From an uncultured Oscillospiraceae bacterium (GTDB taxonomy: Bacteria; Bacillota; Clostridia; Oscillospirales; Ruminococcaceae), in NCBI GenBank assembly GCA_934446565.1, contig CAKSEO010000027.1, forward strand, positions 1-37,078: 37,078 nucleotides of DNA, read 5' to 3'. How positions within the stretch are numbered: the stretch's first letter is position 1; each line of letters starts with the position of its first letter. This document shows, piece by piece, positions 16,316-24,783 of the stretch. The position numbers and the translations under genes were made by a program. A model generated the notes under the pieces. The model saw only the letters and a list, made by a program, of their open reading frames with translations. It did not search any database and was not told where the DNA came from.

Positions 16316-16353
16316 AAAAAGGCAGGAGAAGGGAACGCTCCCCCTCCCCTGCC
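16316..16353 (-). terminator. Rho-independent terminator between ileS and lspA
   Basis: Arms of 13 bases (16321-16333 and 16341-16353) pair fully on the minus strand if two G-U wobbles are allowed, with a seven-base loop and five U residues (16320-16316). It starts about 12 bases past the ileS stop. lspA begins only 24 bases beyond it, which leaves no room for a normal promoter. Confidence 0.85.
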
Positions 16354-16364
16354 GGAATAGCTTA

Positions 16365-19190
16365 TCAGCCCAGATCGAGCTTCATAACTGCCGCGCAGCG
16401 TGCGCACAGGTGCGGGAACTTCTCGTCAGAGCCTACGGACTTGTCGTGGCTCCAGCAGCGCTCGCACATCTCGCTTGCAGCCTTCTCAACGGTCACGGAA
16501 ACGCCCTCGACAGTGCCCTTGAACTCGCCGTCAGCGCCATTCTTAACGGTAACGTTGGATACGGAGAACGCCTGTGCAAGCTCCGGATAAGCGGAAAGCT
16601 CGCTGAAGTTTGCGTCGTCAGCGTAAAGTGTAACGTCGGCGTCGATGGGCTTGCCGATAACGCCTGCGGTACGCTTTGCTTCGAGTGCCTTGAGCACGTC
16701 GTCGCGCACTGCGTGGATCTTGTTCCACTTTGCCTCGAACTCTGCGCCGAGAACAACGCCGGTCTTTTCGGGCATCTGGTTGAACGGAACACCGCGGAGG
16801 TCGTCGGTGGACTTGTGCGGCATGTACTTCCAGATCTCGTCGGAAGTGAATGTCAGGATAGGCGCGATGAGCTTTACAAGGGAATCCAGGATGATGTACA
16901 TTGTGGTCTGGACTGCCTTTCTCTCCTCGGACTTCTCTGCGGAGCAGTACAGCGTATCCTTTACTACGTCGAGGTAGAAGTTGGACATGTCTACAACGCA
17001 GAAGCTGTGGATAGCGTGGTATGCAAGGTAGAAATCAAAGCTCTCGTAGGAAGCCTTTACCTTTTCGATGACTGCGTCGAGTCTTGTGAGCGCCCACTTG
17101 TCGATATCGCTGATCTTGTCGAGCGATACTATTTCTGTATCAGGATCAAATCCGCTGCCGTTGCCCAGGTTGCCCAGGATGAAGCGCGCGGTGTTTCTTA
17201 TCTTTCTGTAAGCTTCGGAGAGCTGCTTGAGCATTTCCGGAGATACTCTTACGTCATTGTGGAAGTCAAGGGAAGCCACCCACAGACGGAGCACGTCAGC
17301 GCCGTACTTGCTGATAACTTCCTCGGGGAGGACAACGTTGCCCTTGGACTTGTGCATTACCTCGCCCTTGCCGTCAACTACCCAGCCGTGTGTGCAGACT
17401 GCCTTGTAGGGAGCCTTGCCTGTGGTCGCAACGGAGGTCAGCAGGGAGCTCTGGAACCAGCCTCTGTACTGGTCGCAGCCCTCGAGGTAGAGGTCAGCCG
17501 GCCAGGAAAGCTCGGGGCGCTCCTGGAGTACCGCAGCGTGTGTGCAGCCGGAATCGAACCACACGTCGAAGATGTCCATTTCCTTGCGGAACTTGCCGCA
17601 GCCGCACTCGCACTTAACGTCAGCGGGGATGAACTCGGACGGATCCTTGGAGTACCAGGAATCGGAGCTCTCCTTGCGGAACATATCGGAAATAGCCTTG
17701 ATGGTCTTGTCGTTTACGATGACCTTTCCGCAGTCCTCACAGTAGAGGATCGGGATCGGCACGCCCCAGCGGCGCTGACGGGAAATGCACCAGTCGCTGC
17801 GCATGTTTACCATGTTCTTGATGCGCTCCTCGCCCCACTCGGGGATCCACTTTACTTCCTCGATAGCCTTGATGGTTTCAGGCTTGAACATATCCACGTT
17901 GCAGAACCACTGGTCTGTTGCGCGGTAGATGATAGGCTCGTGGCAGCGCCAGCAGTGCGGATAGGGGTGGACGATCTTCTGCATCGCGAGCAGGGTGTTG
18001 TCGTCCTCAAGGCGCTTTGCAATAGCCTTGTTTGCGTCTGCGGTCTTTAAGCCTGCGAAGTCGCCTGCTTCCTCGGTCAGCACGCCCTTTGCGTCAACGG
18101 GAACGATTATCTTGAACATTCCCTTGTACTTATTGCATACCTCGAAGTCCTCCAGACCGAAGCCGGGAGCTGTATGAACGCAGCCTGTACCGCTGTCAAG
18201 AGTTACATGGTCGCCCACGATAACAGGGGACTTTCTGCCCATGAACGGGTGGTCGGTCTCGATGAGCTCCAGGTCAGAGCCGAGGAAATTTCCGATGGTG
18301 GAGTACTTCTTGATACCGACAGCGTCCATAACTGTGGAAACCAGCTCGGTAGCCATCAGCAGGTACTGACCGTAGGACTTGCTCTCCTCGTCCTCGACCT
18401 TAACGAATGTGTACTCGTAGTTCGGACCGAGGCAGATAGCGAGGTTGCCCGGCAGAGTCCATGTGGTGGTCGTCCAGATAACAACGTACGCCTTGGCAAG
18501 GTCGATTCCGAGGTCATCGAACTTGCCCTTGGAATCGCTTATCGGGAACTTTACATAGATGGAGTAGCAGGGATCGTCCTGATACTCGATTTCAGCTTCT
18601 GCGAGGGCGGTGTTGCAGTCTGCGCACCAGTAAACCGGCTTCAGGCCCTTGTAGATGTAGCCTTTCTGCATCATCTTGCCGAATACCTCGACCTGCTTAG
18701 CCTCGAACTCGGGCTTGATGGTGAGGTACGGGTCGTCGAAGTCGCCCCATACGCCCAGGCGCTTGAACTGCGCCTTCTGACCGTCCAGGCAGGACAGCGC
18801 GAACTCGCGGCAGCTCTTGCGGAGGGTCACAGGGTCGATCTTGCCGCTGTCGATACCGATCTGCTTGATAGCCTTCAGCTCGATGGGCAGGCCATGGCAG
18901 TCCCAGCCGGGAACGTAGTTAGCGTTGTAGCCGGTCATGCTCTTGTACTTAACAATGATATCCTTGAGCACCTTGTTCATCGCGGTACCCATGTGGATAT
19001 TGCCGTTTGCATAGGGAGGGCCGTCGTGGAGAGTATAGGAGGGCTTGCCCTTGTTCTTCTCGGAAAGGGCGTAATAAAGGCGATCCTGCTCCCACTTATC
19101 CAGCATTTCCGGCTCTCTCTGAGGGAGGTTGCCCCTCATCGGGAAGTCGGTCTTGGGAAGATTTAGTGTGTTGTTGAAATCCTCTGACAT
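16365..19190 (-). CDS. ileS: Isoleucyl-tRNA synthetase
   Basis: This 941-residue class I synthetase charges tRNA-Ile. The HIGH motif appears as HMGT at residues 66-69. The KMSKS loop appears as VMHKS near residue 615, followed by KGN; such variants are seen in related Clostridia. WDCHGLP and the editing-domain GTGCVHTAPGFG are present. A C-terminal zinc site is formed by CERC and CARC near the end. The ATG at 19190 has AAGGAG nine bases upstream. No T-box fits in the 59-base gap to divIVA, so expression seems to come from the upstream cluster. The divIVA-ileS adjacency matches Bacillus. Confidence 0.97.
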   Translation of the reverse strand: MSEDFNNTLNLPKTDFPMRGNLPQREPEMLDKWEQDRLYYALSEKNKGKPSYTLHDGPPYANGNIHMGTAMNKVLKDIIVKYKSMTGYNANYVPGWDCHGLPIELKAIKQIGIDSGKIDPVTLRKSCREFALSCLDGQKAQFKRLGVWGDFDDPYLTIKPEFEAKQVEVFGKMMQKGYIYKGLKPVYWCADCNTALAEAEIEYQDDPCYSIYVKFPISDSKGKFDDLGIDLAKAYVVIWTTTTWTLPGNLAICLGPNYEYTFVKVEDEESKSYGQYLLMATELVSTVMDAVGIKKYSTIGNFLGSDLELIETDHPFMGRKSPVIVGDHVTLDSGTGCVHTAPGFGLEDFEVCNKYKGMFKIIVPVDAKGVLTEEAGDFAGLKTADANKAIAKRLEDDNTLLAMQKIVHPYPHCWRCHEPIIYRATDQWFCNVDMFKPETIKAIEEVKWIPEWGEERIKNMVNMRSDWCISRQRRWGVPIPILYCEDCGKVIVNDKTIKAISDMFRKESSDSWYSKDPSEFIPADVKCECGCGKFRKEMDIFDVWFDSGCTHAAVLQERPELSWPADLYLEGCDQYRGWFQSSLLTSVATTGKAPYKAVCTHGWVVDGKGEVMHKSKGNVVLPEEVISKYGADVLRLWVASLDFHNDVRVSPEMLKQLSEAYRKIRNTARFILGNLGNGSGFDPDTEIVSLDKISDIDKWALTRLDAVIEKVKASYESFDFYLAYHAIHSFCVVDMSNFYLDVVKDTLYCSAEKSEERKAVQTTMYIILDSLVKLIAPILTFTSDEIWKYMPHKSTDDLRGVPFNQMPEKTGVVLGAEFEAKWNKIHAVRDDVLKALEAKRTAGVIGKPIDADVTLYADDANFSELSAYPELAQAFSVSNVTVKNGADGEFKGTVEGVSVTVEKAASEMCERCWSHDKSVGSDEKFPHLCARCAAVMKLDLG

Positions 19191-19249
19191 CTGATGTGTC
19201 TCCTTGCTTTATTGTTTTTATATCTGCACCGGCGGACCGGAGCGGTGAT

Positions 19250-20131
19250 TTACTTATTTGTATTTTCGCCGTCGAACGGAATGTCTGTCGTCCTGCGGGT
19301 CTTCTTCATGGAATTGACATTGAAGAACGGCGAATCGTCCAGCGGAGTTTTTTCCGGCATTGAACGGAACGGCTCCTCAGCAGCGCCGGCAGTCACCGGC
19401 TCCGGCTGTTTTTCAGCGGGCTTGTCTGCGGGTGCCGCAGTTTCGGTGGGCTTAGCAGCCTTTGCCGCAGCCTGCTTTGCAGCGGCAGCTTTCGCTCTTT
19501 CAGCCTCGCGCTTCTCGACTTCGGCGGCGGTCTGCCTTACGTACTCGTTCTCGCACATCTCGGGCAGCTTTGCGATGAGGTCCATGTGGGACTTGTATGC
19601 TGTGAGCAGACGATTTCTGTATTCGTCCGCTTCCTTGCGGGTCTTTTGCAGAATGTTCTGCTGGATCTCCGTCTGCTTTTTCATCATCTGGTCGATCTCG
19701 TCCGCCTTTGCGCGGGCGTCCTTTACCAGCTTATCTGCGCGCTCGTTCGCTTCCTTGGTCATGCGCTTGGCGTATTCATCGGCGTCCGAAGTCGTCTTGT
19801 CCGCCTTTTCCTGCGCTTCCTTGAGCTGCTTCTCGACAGCCGCATTGGTCTCCTCGCGGAGCTTTTCAGCGGCAGCCTTGGATTCGCTGACTATCTGGTT
19901 GCCCTGCTTCTGCGCGAGCAGCAGAGCGTCTTTCAGGGCGTCCTCGTCGTCGCGGTACTCGCGTATCTTATCCGCAAGCACCTCGAGCTTCCTTTCGAGC
20001 TCATTCTTGTCTTTCTGGAGCTGTGCGAACTCGCTGGAGAGCTCGCGGAGGAACTCGTCCACGTCATCAGTCTTATAGCCGTTGAAAGTCGCCTTTTCAA
20101 AGCGCCTGGACAGAATATCCTTTGCATTCAT
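19250..20131 (-). CDS. divIVA: DivIVA-family cell division/polarity protein
   Basis: This 293-residue protein starts with the DivIVA membrane-curvature domain (residues 1-60): ILSRRFEKATFNGYKTDDVDEFLREL. A long coiled coil follows (about 30-190, rich in K, E, A and Q), then an Ala/Pro/Glu-rich tail with low-complexity stretches (about 200-265). DivIVA localises to negatively curved membrane at poles and septa. It lies between ylmH and ileS as in Bacillus and many Gram-positives. It is longer than the Bacillus protein (about 164 residues), mostly because of the tail. Confidence 0.93.
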   Translation of the reverse strand: MNAKDILSRRFEKATFNGYKTDDVDEFLRELSSEFAQLQKDKNELERKLEVLADKIREYRDDEDALKDALLLAQKQGNQIVSESKAAAEKLREETNAAVEKQLKEAQEKADKTTSDADEYAKRMTKEANERADKLVKDARAKADEIDQMMKKQTEIQQNILQKTRKEADEYRNRLLTAYKSHMDLIAKLPEMCENEYVRQTAAEVEKREAERAKAAAAKQAAAKAAKPTETAAPADKPAEKQPEPVTAGAAEEPFRSMPEKTPLDDSPFFNVNSMKKTRRTTDIPFDGENTNK

Positions 20132-20201
20132 GCTGATACTTCCCTTCTCAATTCCGCATTCAGCGGGTCGGCGTCAGCCGCCGTAATATGTTCTCGCCAA
20201 T

Positions 20202-20957
20202 TCAGACGTATTTTTCGATAACAATGCGGAGCTTCCCTTTGCGGGTCTCTCCGTTTATTCCGGACAGGCGGTATCTGCCGCTTCCCCGGATGGATATGAT
20301 GGTGTTTTCCCTCACCTCTGCGCTTACATTCGTGCAGGGGGTATGATCCGCGCTCACCATGCCTGATCTTATCAGCGCCGCGGATTTCTCTCTTGATGTA
20401 TTAGCTGCGGCAGCCACGATGCAGTCAAGTCTCAATGACGAAACGCTGACATCCATGCGCTGCATTTTCTGCTCCGGGAGCGGTCTGGTCACTCCGACCT
20501 CCGCGCTGACGCCTACCCTGCCGATCTTATCGACGTGGGAAACGAGCTCCAGTGCGTTCTCGTGGACGAAGACCACCGCGTATCCCTCCGCAACAAGAAT
20601 ATCCCCGAGCAGCTCCCGCTTTATTTCAAGCGAGAGCAGCGCTCCGAGAAACTCTCTGTGTGTTAGTTTGTCGCTCCTGCGAAAGCTGAACGTGACAGCC
20701 CTCACCGGAAAAACGTCCTCCGGGGCAAGCTCCTCCGCGTAAGTGCCATCGAGCACTCCGCAGACGGTCCTCGCCGCGCCGTCGTACCCGCCGTAGAACA
20801 CAAGCCCGCCCTTTACTGCGAACCTTGCAACAACAGCCTCGCGTTCATTCAGGAACGCGGAAAACCGCGGAACTCCCGACTTTATCGCAAGACGCTGAAT
20901 ATCGGCGATGTGAGCGGAAAGGTAGCGTTCCTCCTCGCTGAGCGTACCGGGGTTCAT
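20202..20957 (-). CDS. ylmH: YlmH-type S4-domain RNA-binding protein
   Basis: This 251-residue protein belongs to the YlmH family found in Gram-positive division clusters. The C-terminal S4 domain starts near residue 175 (SSLRLDCIVAAAANTSREKSAALI). The middle contains the family stretch KLTHREFLGALLSLEIKRELLGDI. In Bacillus, YlmH has been linked to stalled 50S ribosomes in quality control. Its ATG shares one base with the sepF stop (TGATG), and a GAGGAG site lies five bases before it. No membrane segment is visible. Confidence 0.92.
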   Translation of the reverse strand: MNPGTLSEEERYLSAHIADIQRLAIKSGVPRFSAFLNEREAVVARFAVKGGLVFYGGYDGAARTVCGVLDGTYAEELAPEDVFPVRAVTFSFRRSDKLTHREFLGALLSLEIKRELLGDILVAEGYAVVFVHENALELVSHVDKIGRVGVSAEVGVTRPLPEQKMQRMDVSVSSLRLDCIVAAAANTSREKSAALIRSGMVSADHTPCTNVSAEVRENTIISIRGSGRYRLSGINGETRKGKLRIVIEKYV

Positions 20958-21409
20958 CAGAACTCCTCGTTGTCCAGCATATCGCCGCTGATATCAACGG
21001 TTCTGGGGGTGATGGAATAGGTGCACTCTGCAACTCTGACGATCCTGCCGTCGATAGCCGCACATACGCCTGCCATGAAGTCAACGATCCTCTTTCTGGA
21101 ATCAACGCTCGTTACTTTCTCAAGGTTGAGGATAACGCTCTTGTTCTCTCTGAGGAAGCGTACCGGTTCCTTCATGATCTCCTCATACTTTGTGGGCTGA
21201 ACGATCTTTACAGAAGCATTCTGTAAGGAAGCGGGCTTCATATTGATGACCTTATCGGTGGTTCTGGTCGCAGAAAAACGGGGAGCCTCAGCCTCTGCCT
21301 GTGTTACAGCGGAGCTGGATGTGTCGTAGCCCTCGTCCTCGTATGCGGTCTCCTCATCGTACTCCTCGTCGCTCTGTCTGAACCTCGAAAAGATGTCGCT
21401 TAATGCCAT
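20957..21409 (-). CDS. sepF: Cell division protein SepF
   Basis: This 150-residue protein has a short amphipathic N-terminus (MALSDIFSRF) likely to bind membrane, an acidic linker rich in E, D and Y (15-50), and the SepF/DUF552 core (about 58-145) with VKIVQPTKYEEI and SVILNLEKVTS. SepF rings tether FtsZ to the membrane. A GGGAGG site lies upstream of the ATG. It follows ylmE by 16 bases and overlaps ylmH by one base. No YlmG-type gene lies between sepF and ylmH, unlike in Bacillus. Confidence 0.95.
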   Translation of the reverse strand: MALSDIFSRFRQSDEEYDEETAYEDEGYDTSSSAVTQAEAEAPRFSATRTTDKVINMKPASLQNASVKIVQPTKYEEIMKEPVRFLRENKSVILNLEKVTSVDSRKRIVDFMAGVCAAIDGRIVRVAECTYSITPRTVDISGDMLDNEEF

Positions 21410-21425
21410 GATATTTTCCTCCCAA

Positions 21426-22145
21426 TTATAAATATTTTCTGTATCCGAACAGACCTGACCCTATCCGGACAATCGTGGACCCGTGCTTTACCGCCGTTTC
21501 GTAATCCCCTGACATCCCCATGGAGAGAGTATCGAAAGCGCCGGCGCTGTTTACCGACTTGTCTGCCTGCAGATCGCTGAAAAGGCGCTGCATAGCCGCA
21601 AACACGTCCTCGCCGCAGCCGGGCGGCGGTATCGTCATCAGGCCGCGCAGCCTGATGTGCGGAAGCTCCCTGACCTGCGCGCAGAATTCCGCTGCGCTTT
21701 CAGGGGTGATGCCTCCCTTTGTTTCTTCCCCGCCGATGTTTATCTCGGCGAGTATATCCATGTCCAGACCGTGCTGACCAGCCCTGCGGCTGATCTCCTC
21801 AGCGAGATGAACGCTGTCCACGGAATGGATCATCGAAACCTTGTCTATGATGTACTTTACCTTGTTGGTCTGGAGCCCGCCGATGAAGTGCACCTCAGCC
21901 GGCACGTACTGCTCCCGCTTGTCAAGAAACTCCTGCACGCGGTTCTCGCCCAGCAGGTCTATCCCAAGTCCGACCGCATAATTGATGCGCTCCGGATCGA
22001 CCGTCTTTGTCACCGCCATCAGCCGCACCTTGTCAGTGCGCCCTGCTGCGGACATCGCCTTGTCTATGTTTTCGCAGATCCGGGCATAGCTTTCCCTGAT
22101 GTCGTCAAAGCTTGTCTGCGTATTACTCAACAACTTTTCCATCAT
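21426..22145 (-). CDS. ylmE: YggS/YlmE-family PLP homeostasis protein
   Basis: This 239-residue protein folds like alanine racemase N-terminal barrels and binds pyridoxal phosphate without known catalysis; it maintains PLP pools. The PLP lysine is K47 in MAVTKTVD. GENRVQEFLDK, FIGGLQTNKVKYI and the C-terminal SMGMSGDYETAVKHGSTIVR are family signatures. Two adjacent ATG codons (22145 and 22142) follow an AAGGA site and either could start. It overlaps the HlyD-like gene by 23 bases. Its position before sepF matches Bacillus. Confidence 0.94.
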   Translation of the reverse strand: MMEKLLSNTQTSFDDIRESYARICENIDKAMSAAGRTDKVRLMAVTKTVDPERINYAVGLGIDLLGENRVQEFLDKREQYVPAEVHFIGGLQTNKVKYIIDKVSMIHSVDSVHLAEEISRRAGQHGLDMDILAEINIGGEETKGGITPESAAEFCAQVRELPHIRLRGLMTIPPPGCGEDVFAAMQRLFSDLQADKSVNSAGAFDTLSMGMSGDYETAVKHGSTIVRIGSGLFGYRKYL

Positions 22146-23343
22146 ACAGATCCTTGCCTTCTGTTACTATTTTATCATAAAGCTTCAGATAGCCGTCGTC
22201 CGCCTCCTGGGTGCAGATTATGTAATCTTCGCCCCAGTACTCAACGTTGACCTTTCTGAAAACGAGCTTTCCGCCCTGGAGGATGTAGACCCCGCGCACA
22301 TCGTCGTCCGTGTAGCGCAGCGCGCTCTTGGAAATGCGCAGTCCGCCGTAGCTGTTGACAATATACTTGAACTGCGCCGTGCGCCCGGAGGCCACCGAAG
22401 CGGTCAGCGTATCGCATTCGAAAACGTACACCGCAGTACCGTCGCCGCGCCCGGTGTCGGTTATCGACACCACCTCGGCAGAGATCGGCGTAGGGTCGCT
22501 GGAAACTCTCAGCGTGACCTCTCCGCCCTCGTTGCAGCCGAAAAGCTGGCTGGAATCCATCACCGCAGCGACGCGCCAGCGGTAATCCGCGATGAGCTTC
22601 CCGACCTGGCTCGATTTTGCTCCTAGATCCGGTTTATTGAGTATCTGCTCTATCTGCTCTGCGGTTATCGTGGTGGAATCGTCCAGGCTCAGCCTGTCCT
22701 CATAGCCATCAACGCTGCTGACGAAATAGCCCGCACCGCCCGCCTGGATATCCTGCACGTCGCCGGAAAGCATCGCCTCCAGCTCCGAAACGCGGCTGCG
22801 CAGCGAGTTTATCTTGGATTCGTAGCTCGAAACGTCGCCACGGGATATCTCCCGCTTCGACAGCACTCCGAGCATGGAGTTCTCCTGCTCCTGAGCAGCA
22901 GCGTAATCGCCGCTTATAAGGCTCCCGAGTATCAGCGAGTGGCGCTCGTTTATCTGGTTCGATATAGTTTCAAGCTGGTTATTGTCCGTGCCGGCAAGGC
23001 GCTGTGCGTCTGTCAGCACCGTTATCTGTTCGTTTATCTTCTCTATCTCGCGGCGACGCTCGATGTCGGCTTCACTGCGGTAGCGCCTTGCGATGACCGA
23101 GCTCTTTCCGACCTTTGAGCCGTCGGCGTGCTCGTAGTCGATAACGCCTGTCCCGCTGTTATAGACCACCGTTTCATCGCGCAGGAACACGCCCTCGAAC
23201 GGGATATCCTCGGTCATGCTGTAAGTGAAAGCGGTTTCAGTGACCACCTTTTCGCCGCGGGCAAAAAACGCCTGCCCGACGAAGTACACGACCACAAACA
23301 TTGCCAGAATAAAGACGATTATCGAGGTCCACGCGGATTCCAT
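22123..23343 (-). CDS. HlyD-like membrane-fusion/adaptor protein in the division cluster
   Basis: This 406-residue protein has one N-terminal membrane span (about residues 7-28). An extracytoplasmic barrel-like segment (about 40-85) follows, then a coiled-coil hairpin (about 90-200) and a second beta-rich part with GGEVTLRVSSDP, ISAEVVSI and a C-terminal YDKIVTEGKDLYDG. This layout resembles HlyD-type adaptors. No ABC transporter or other export partner is nearby. The ATG shares one base with the hfq stop (TAATG), and the end overlaps ylmE by 23 bases, so it is embedded in a tight operon. A role linked to envelope or division is inferred only from position. Confidence 0.75.
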   Translation of the reverse strand: MESAWTSIIVFILAMFVVVYFVGQAFFARGEKVVTETAFTYSMTEDIPFEGVFLRDETVVYNSGTGVIDYEHADGSKVGKSSVIARRYRSEADIERRREIEKINEQITVLTDAQRLAGTDNNQLETISNQINERHSLILGSLISGDYAAAQEQENSMLGVLSKREISRGDVSSYESKINSLRSRVSELEAMLSGDVQDIQAGGAGYFVSSVDGYEDRLSLDDSTTITAEQIEQILNKPDLGAKSSQVGKLIADYRWRVAAVMDSSQLFGCNEGGEVTLRVSSDPTPISAEVVSITDTGRGDGTAVYVFECDTLTASVASGRTAQFKYIVNSYGGLRISKSALRYTDDDVRGVYILQGGKLVFRKVNVEYWGEDYIICTQEADDGYLKLYDKIVTEGKDLYDGKVVE

Positions 23344-23588
23344 TACTCTTCTTCAGCCTTTTCGTAGGCGTCGAGGATAGAAATGGGCTTGAGCGGGGTT
23401 ATCGTGGAAATAGCGTGCTTATAAATAAGATTCTGCTTTCCGTCGGTGTCAAGAATGACTGTATAGTTATCGAATCCCTTGACCACGCCCTTGAACTGGA
23501 ATCCGTTGGTAATGTAGATAGTTACCGGGATCCTGTCTTTTCTAGCCTGATTCAGGAAAACGTCCTGTAAGTTAATGTCTTTTGCCAT
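23343..23588 (-). CDS. hfq: RNA chaperone Hfq
   Basis: This 81-residue protein has both Sm motifs: Sm1 at about residues 10-45 ([20 protein letters not shown], then GFDNYTVIL) and Sm2 at about 50-68 with IYKHAISTI. It forms a hexameric ring that binds small RNAs and mRNAs. The C-terminus is short and acidic, as is usual in Gram-positives. The ATG at 23588 is preferred because an AGGTGG site lies six bases upstream. It follows miaA, as in many bacteria, but has its own promoter and leader, separated by the miaA terminator. Confidence 0.96.
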   Translation of the reverse strand: MAKDINLQDVFLNQARKDRIPVTIYITNGFQFKGVVKGFDNYTVILDTDGKQNLIYKHAISTITPLKPISILDAYEKAEEE

Positions 23589-23654
23589 AATCAACCACCT
23601 ATTCTTTCTCTGTAGTCAACACAAGCAGCATTCCCCATGCTGCGATAGGAACGA

Positions 23655-23678
23655 TTTACGCCACAAACGTGGCATAAA
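23655..23678 (-). promoter_or_regulatory. Hairpin in the hfq leader
   Basis: TTTACGCCAC (23655-23664) and GTGGCATAAA (23669-23678) form a ten-base stem with a single mismatch and a four-base loop. It lies about 70 bases upstream of the hfq ATG and has no U-run. It could stabilise the mRNA or serve as an Hfq or protein target; function is unknown. Confidence 0.5.
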
Positions 23679-23704
23679 TGCGCATAGATATTCCTATATA
23701 GACT

Positions 23705-23713
23705 AGTATATCA
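23705..23713 (-). promoter_or_regulatory. Extended -10 promoter for hfq
   Basis: Minus-strand TGATATACT (23713-23705) is an extended -10 box. The expected -35 position has only a weak match. Several A/T runs (23717-23760) lie upstream and could act as an UP element. It is about 117 bases before the hfq ATG. Confidence 0.6.
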
Positions 23714-23786
23714 TACTTTTTCAAAAAAAGCTATAACTTTTTTAACTTTTTTCAAAAAAATATAGAAAAACTTCGGTCAAATCCAC

Positions 23787-23836
23787 AAAAAACCGGAATA
23801 ATGCCCTATCGTATACCATATACTGTATATTTCCGG
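23787..23836 (-). terminator. Rho-independent terminator after miaA
   Basis: CCGGAA (23793-23798) and TTCCGG (23831-23836) form the stem, with a long loop that holds a further TATAC-rich inverted repeat. On the minus strand a six-U run follows (23792-23787). It directly follows the miaA stop. Confidence 0.75.
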
Positions 23837-23837
23837 C

Positions 23838-24767
23838 TCATTTTTCCCTTTCGATTATCTCCCTTGCCGCCCTGACGACCTCGGAAAGCCCCTCCCCTGG
23901 ACGTATCACGATGCGCTGGAATCTGCTGTCCCTGCGGAACCAGGTGAGCTGCCGCTTGGCGTACTGCCGGGTACGGAGCTTCAGCTCCTCAACGCAGTCC
24001 TGGAGCGACCTCTCGCCCCGGAAGTAGGGGTAGAGCTCCTTGCAGCCTATCGCCTGAGCCGCGGTCGGACGCTCCGGCTGCTCAAAGCAGCGGCGCGCCT
24101 CCTGTTCCAGTCCGTTTTTCAACATTATATCAACGCGGCGGTTGATACGCTCATGGAGCAGCTCCCTCGGCTCGAAATCCAGCGTCAGCAGAATGAACTC
24201 ATACGGCGACGGAGCGCGCCTTGACTCCCGCTTCGCCTGGGCTATCGTGTGACCGGTAGTCTTGTAGACCTCCAGCGCGCGAATCACCCGGGAAACGTTG
24301 TTTTCATGCAGCTCCGCGGCAGTTTCCGGGTCCACCTCGCGGAGCTTTTCCAGCAGCGCAGCCGCGCCGTTTTCCTCCGCGAACTTTCGCAGCTCCTCGC
24401 GGTAGGCGTAGTCGCACTCGGAATCGTCGAACCGGAGATTATCCACGAACGACGAGATGTAAAGCCCCGTCCCGCCGCATATCACCGGGGTTTTCCCACG
24501 GCTGAGGATATCGTCGGCGCACTTCCCCGCCATAGCCACCCACTCCGCGACTGAAAAGCTCTGCGAGGGGTCTAGGAAATCCATCAGGTGGTGCGGTATC
24601 CCCTGCTGCTCCTCCGGGGTCGCCTTGGCGCTGGCTACATCCATATCGGTGTATATCTGCATGCTGTCAGCGGAGATGACCTCGCCGTCATACAGCTTGG
24701 CAAGCTCCACGGCAAGCGCGGTCTTGCCCGAGGCAGTCGGTCCGCTGACTACTATTATCTTGTTCAT
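23838..24767 (-). CDS. miaA: tRNA dimethylallyltransferase
   Basis: This 309-residue enzyme adds a dimethylallyl group to A37 of tRNAs that read UNN codons. The P-loop GPTASGKT lies at residues 9-16. ISADSMQIYTDMDVASAK, the PHHLMDF stretch and the ICGGTGLYISS segment are family hallmarks. The C-terminal TRQYAKRQLTWFRRD is the conserved tRNA-contact region. It follows mutL by 16 bases. MiaB, which acts next on the same base, is encoded in the same region (29943-31340). Confidence 0.96.
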   Translation of the reverse strand: MNKIIVVSGPTASGKTALAVELAKLYDGEVISADSMQIYTDMDVASAKATPEEQQGIPHHLMDFLDPSQSFSVAEWVAMAGKCADDILSRGKTPVICGGTGLYISSFVDNLRFDDSECDYAYREELRKFAEENGAAALLEKLREVDPETAAELHENNVSRVIRALEVYKTTGHTIAQAKRESRRAPSPYEFILLTLDFEPRELLHERINRRVDIMLKNGLEQEARRCFEQPERPTAAQAIGCKELYPYFRGERSLQDCVEELKLRTRQYAKRQLTWFRRDSRFQRIVIRPGEGLSEVVRAAREIIEREK

Positions 24768-24783
24768 ACTGCCTCCGTTTCCG

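Noticed and set aside
15525..18050. Plus-strand open frame of 841 codons opposite ileS, lspA and rluD
   Set aside because: It is antisense to three well-conserved genes, has no recognisable domain, and is explained by codon bias of the opposite strand.
19191..19249. Possible T-box or leader upstream of ileS
   Set aside because: Only 59 bases separate divIVA and ileS. A CACCG/CGGTG hairpin is present, but there is no room for a specifier stem and antiterminator.
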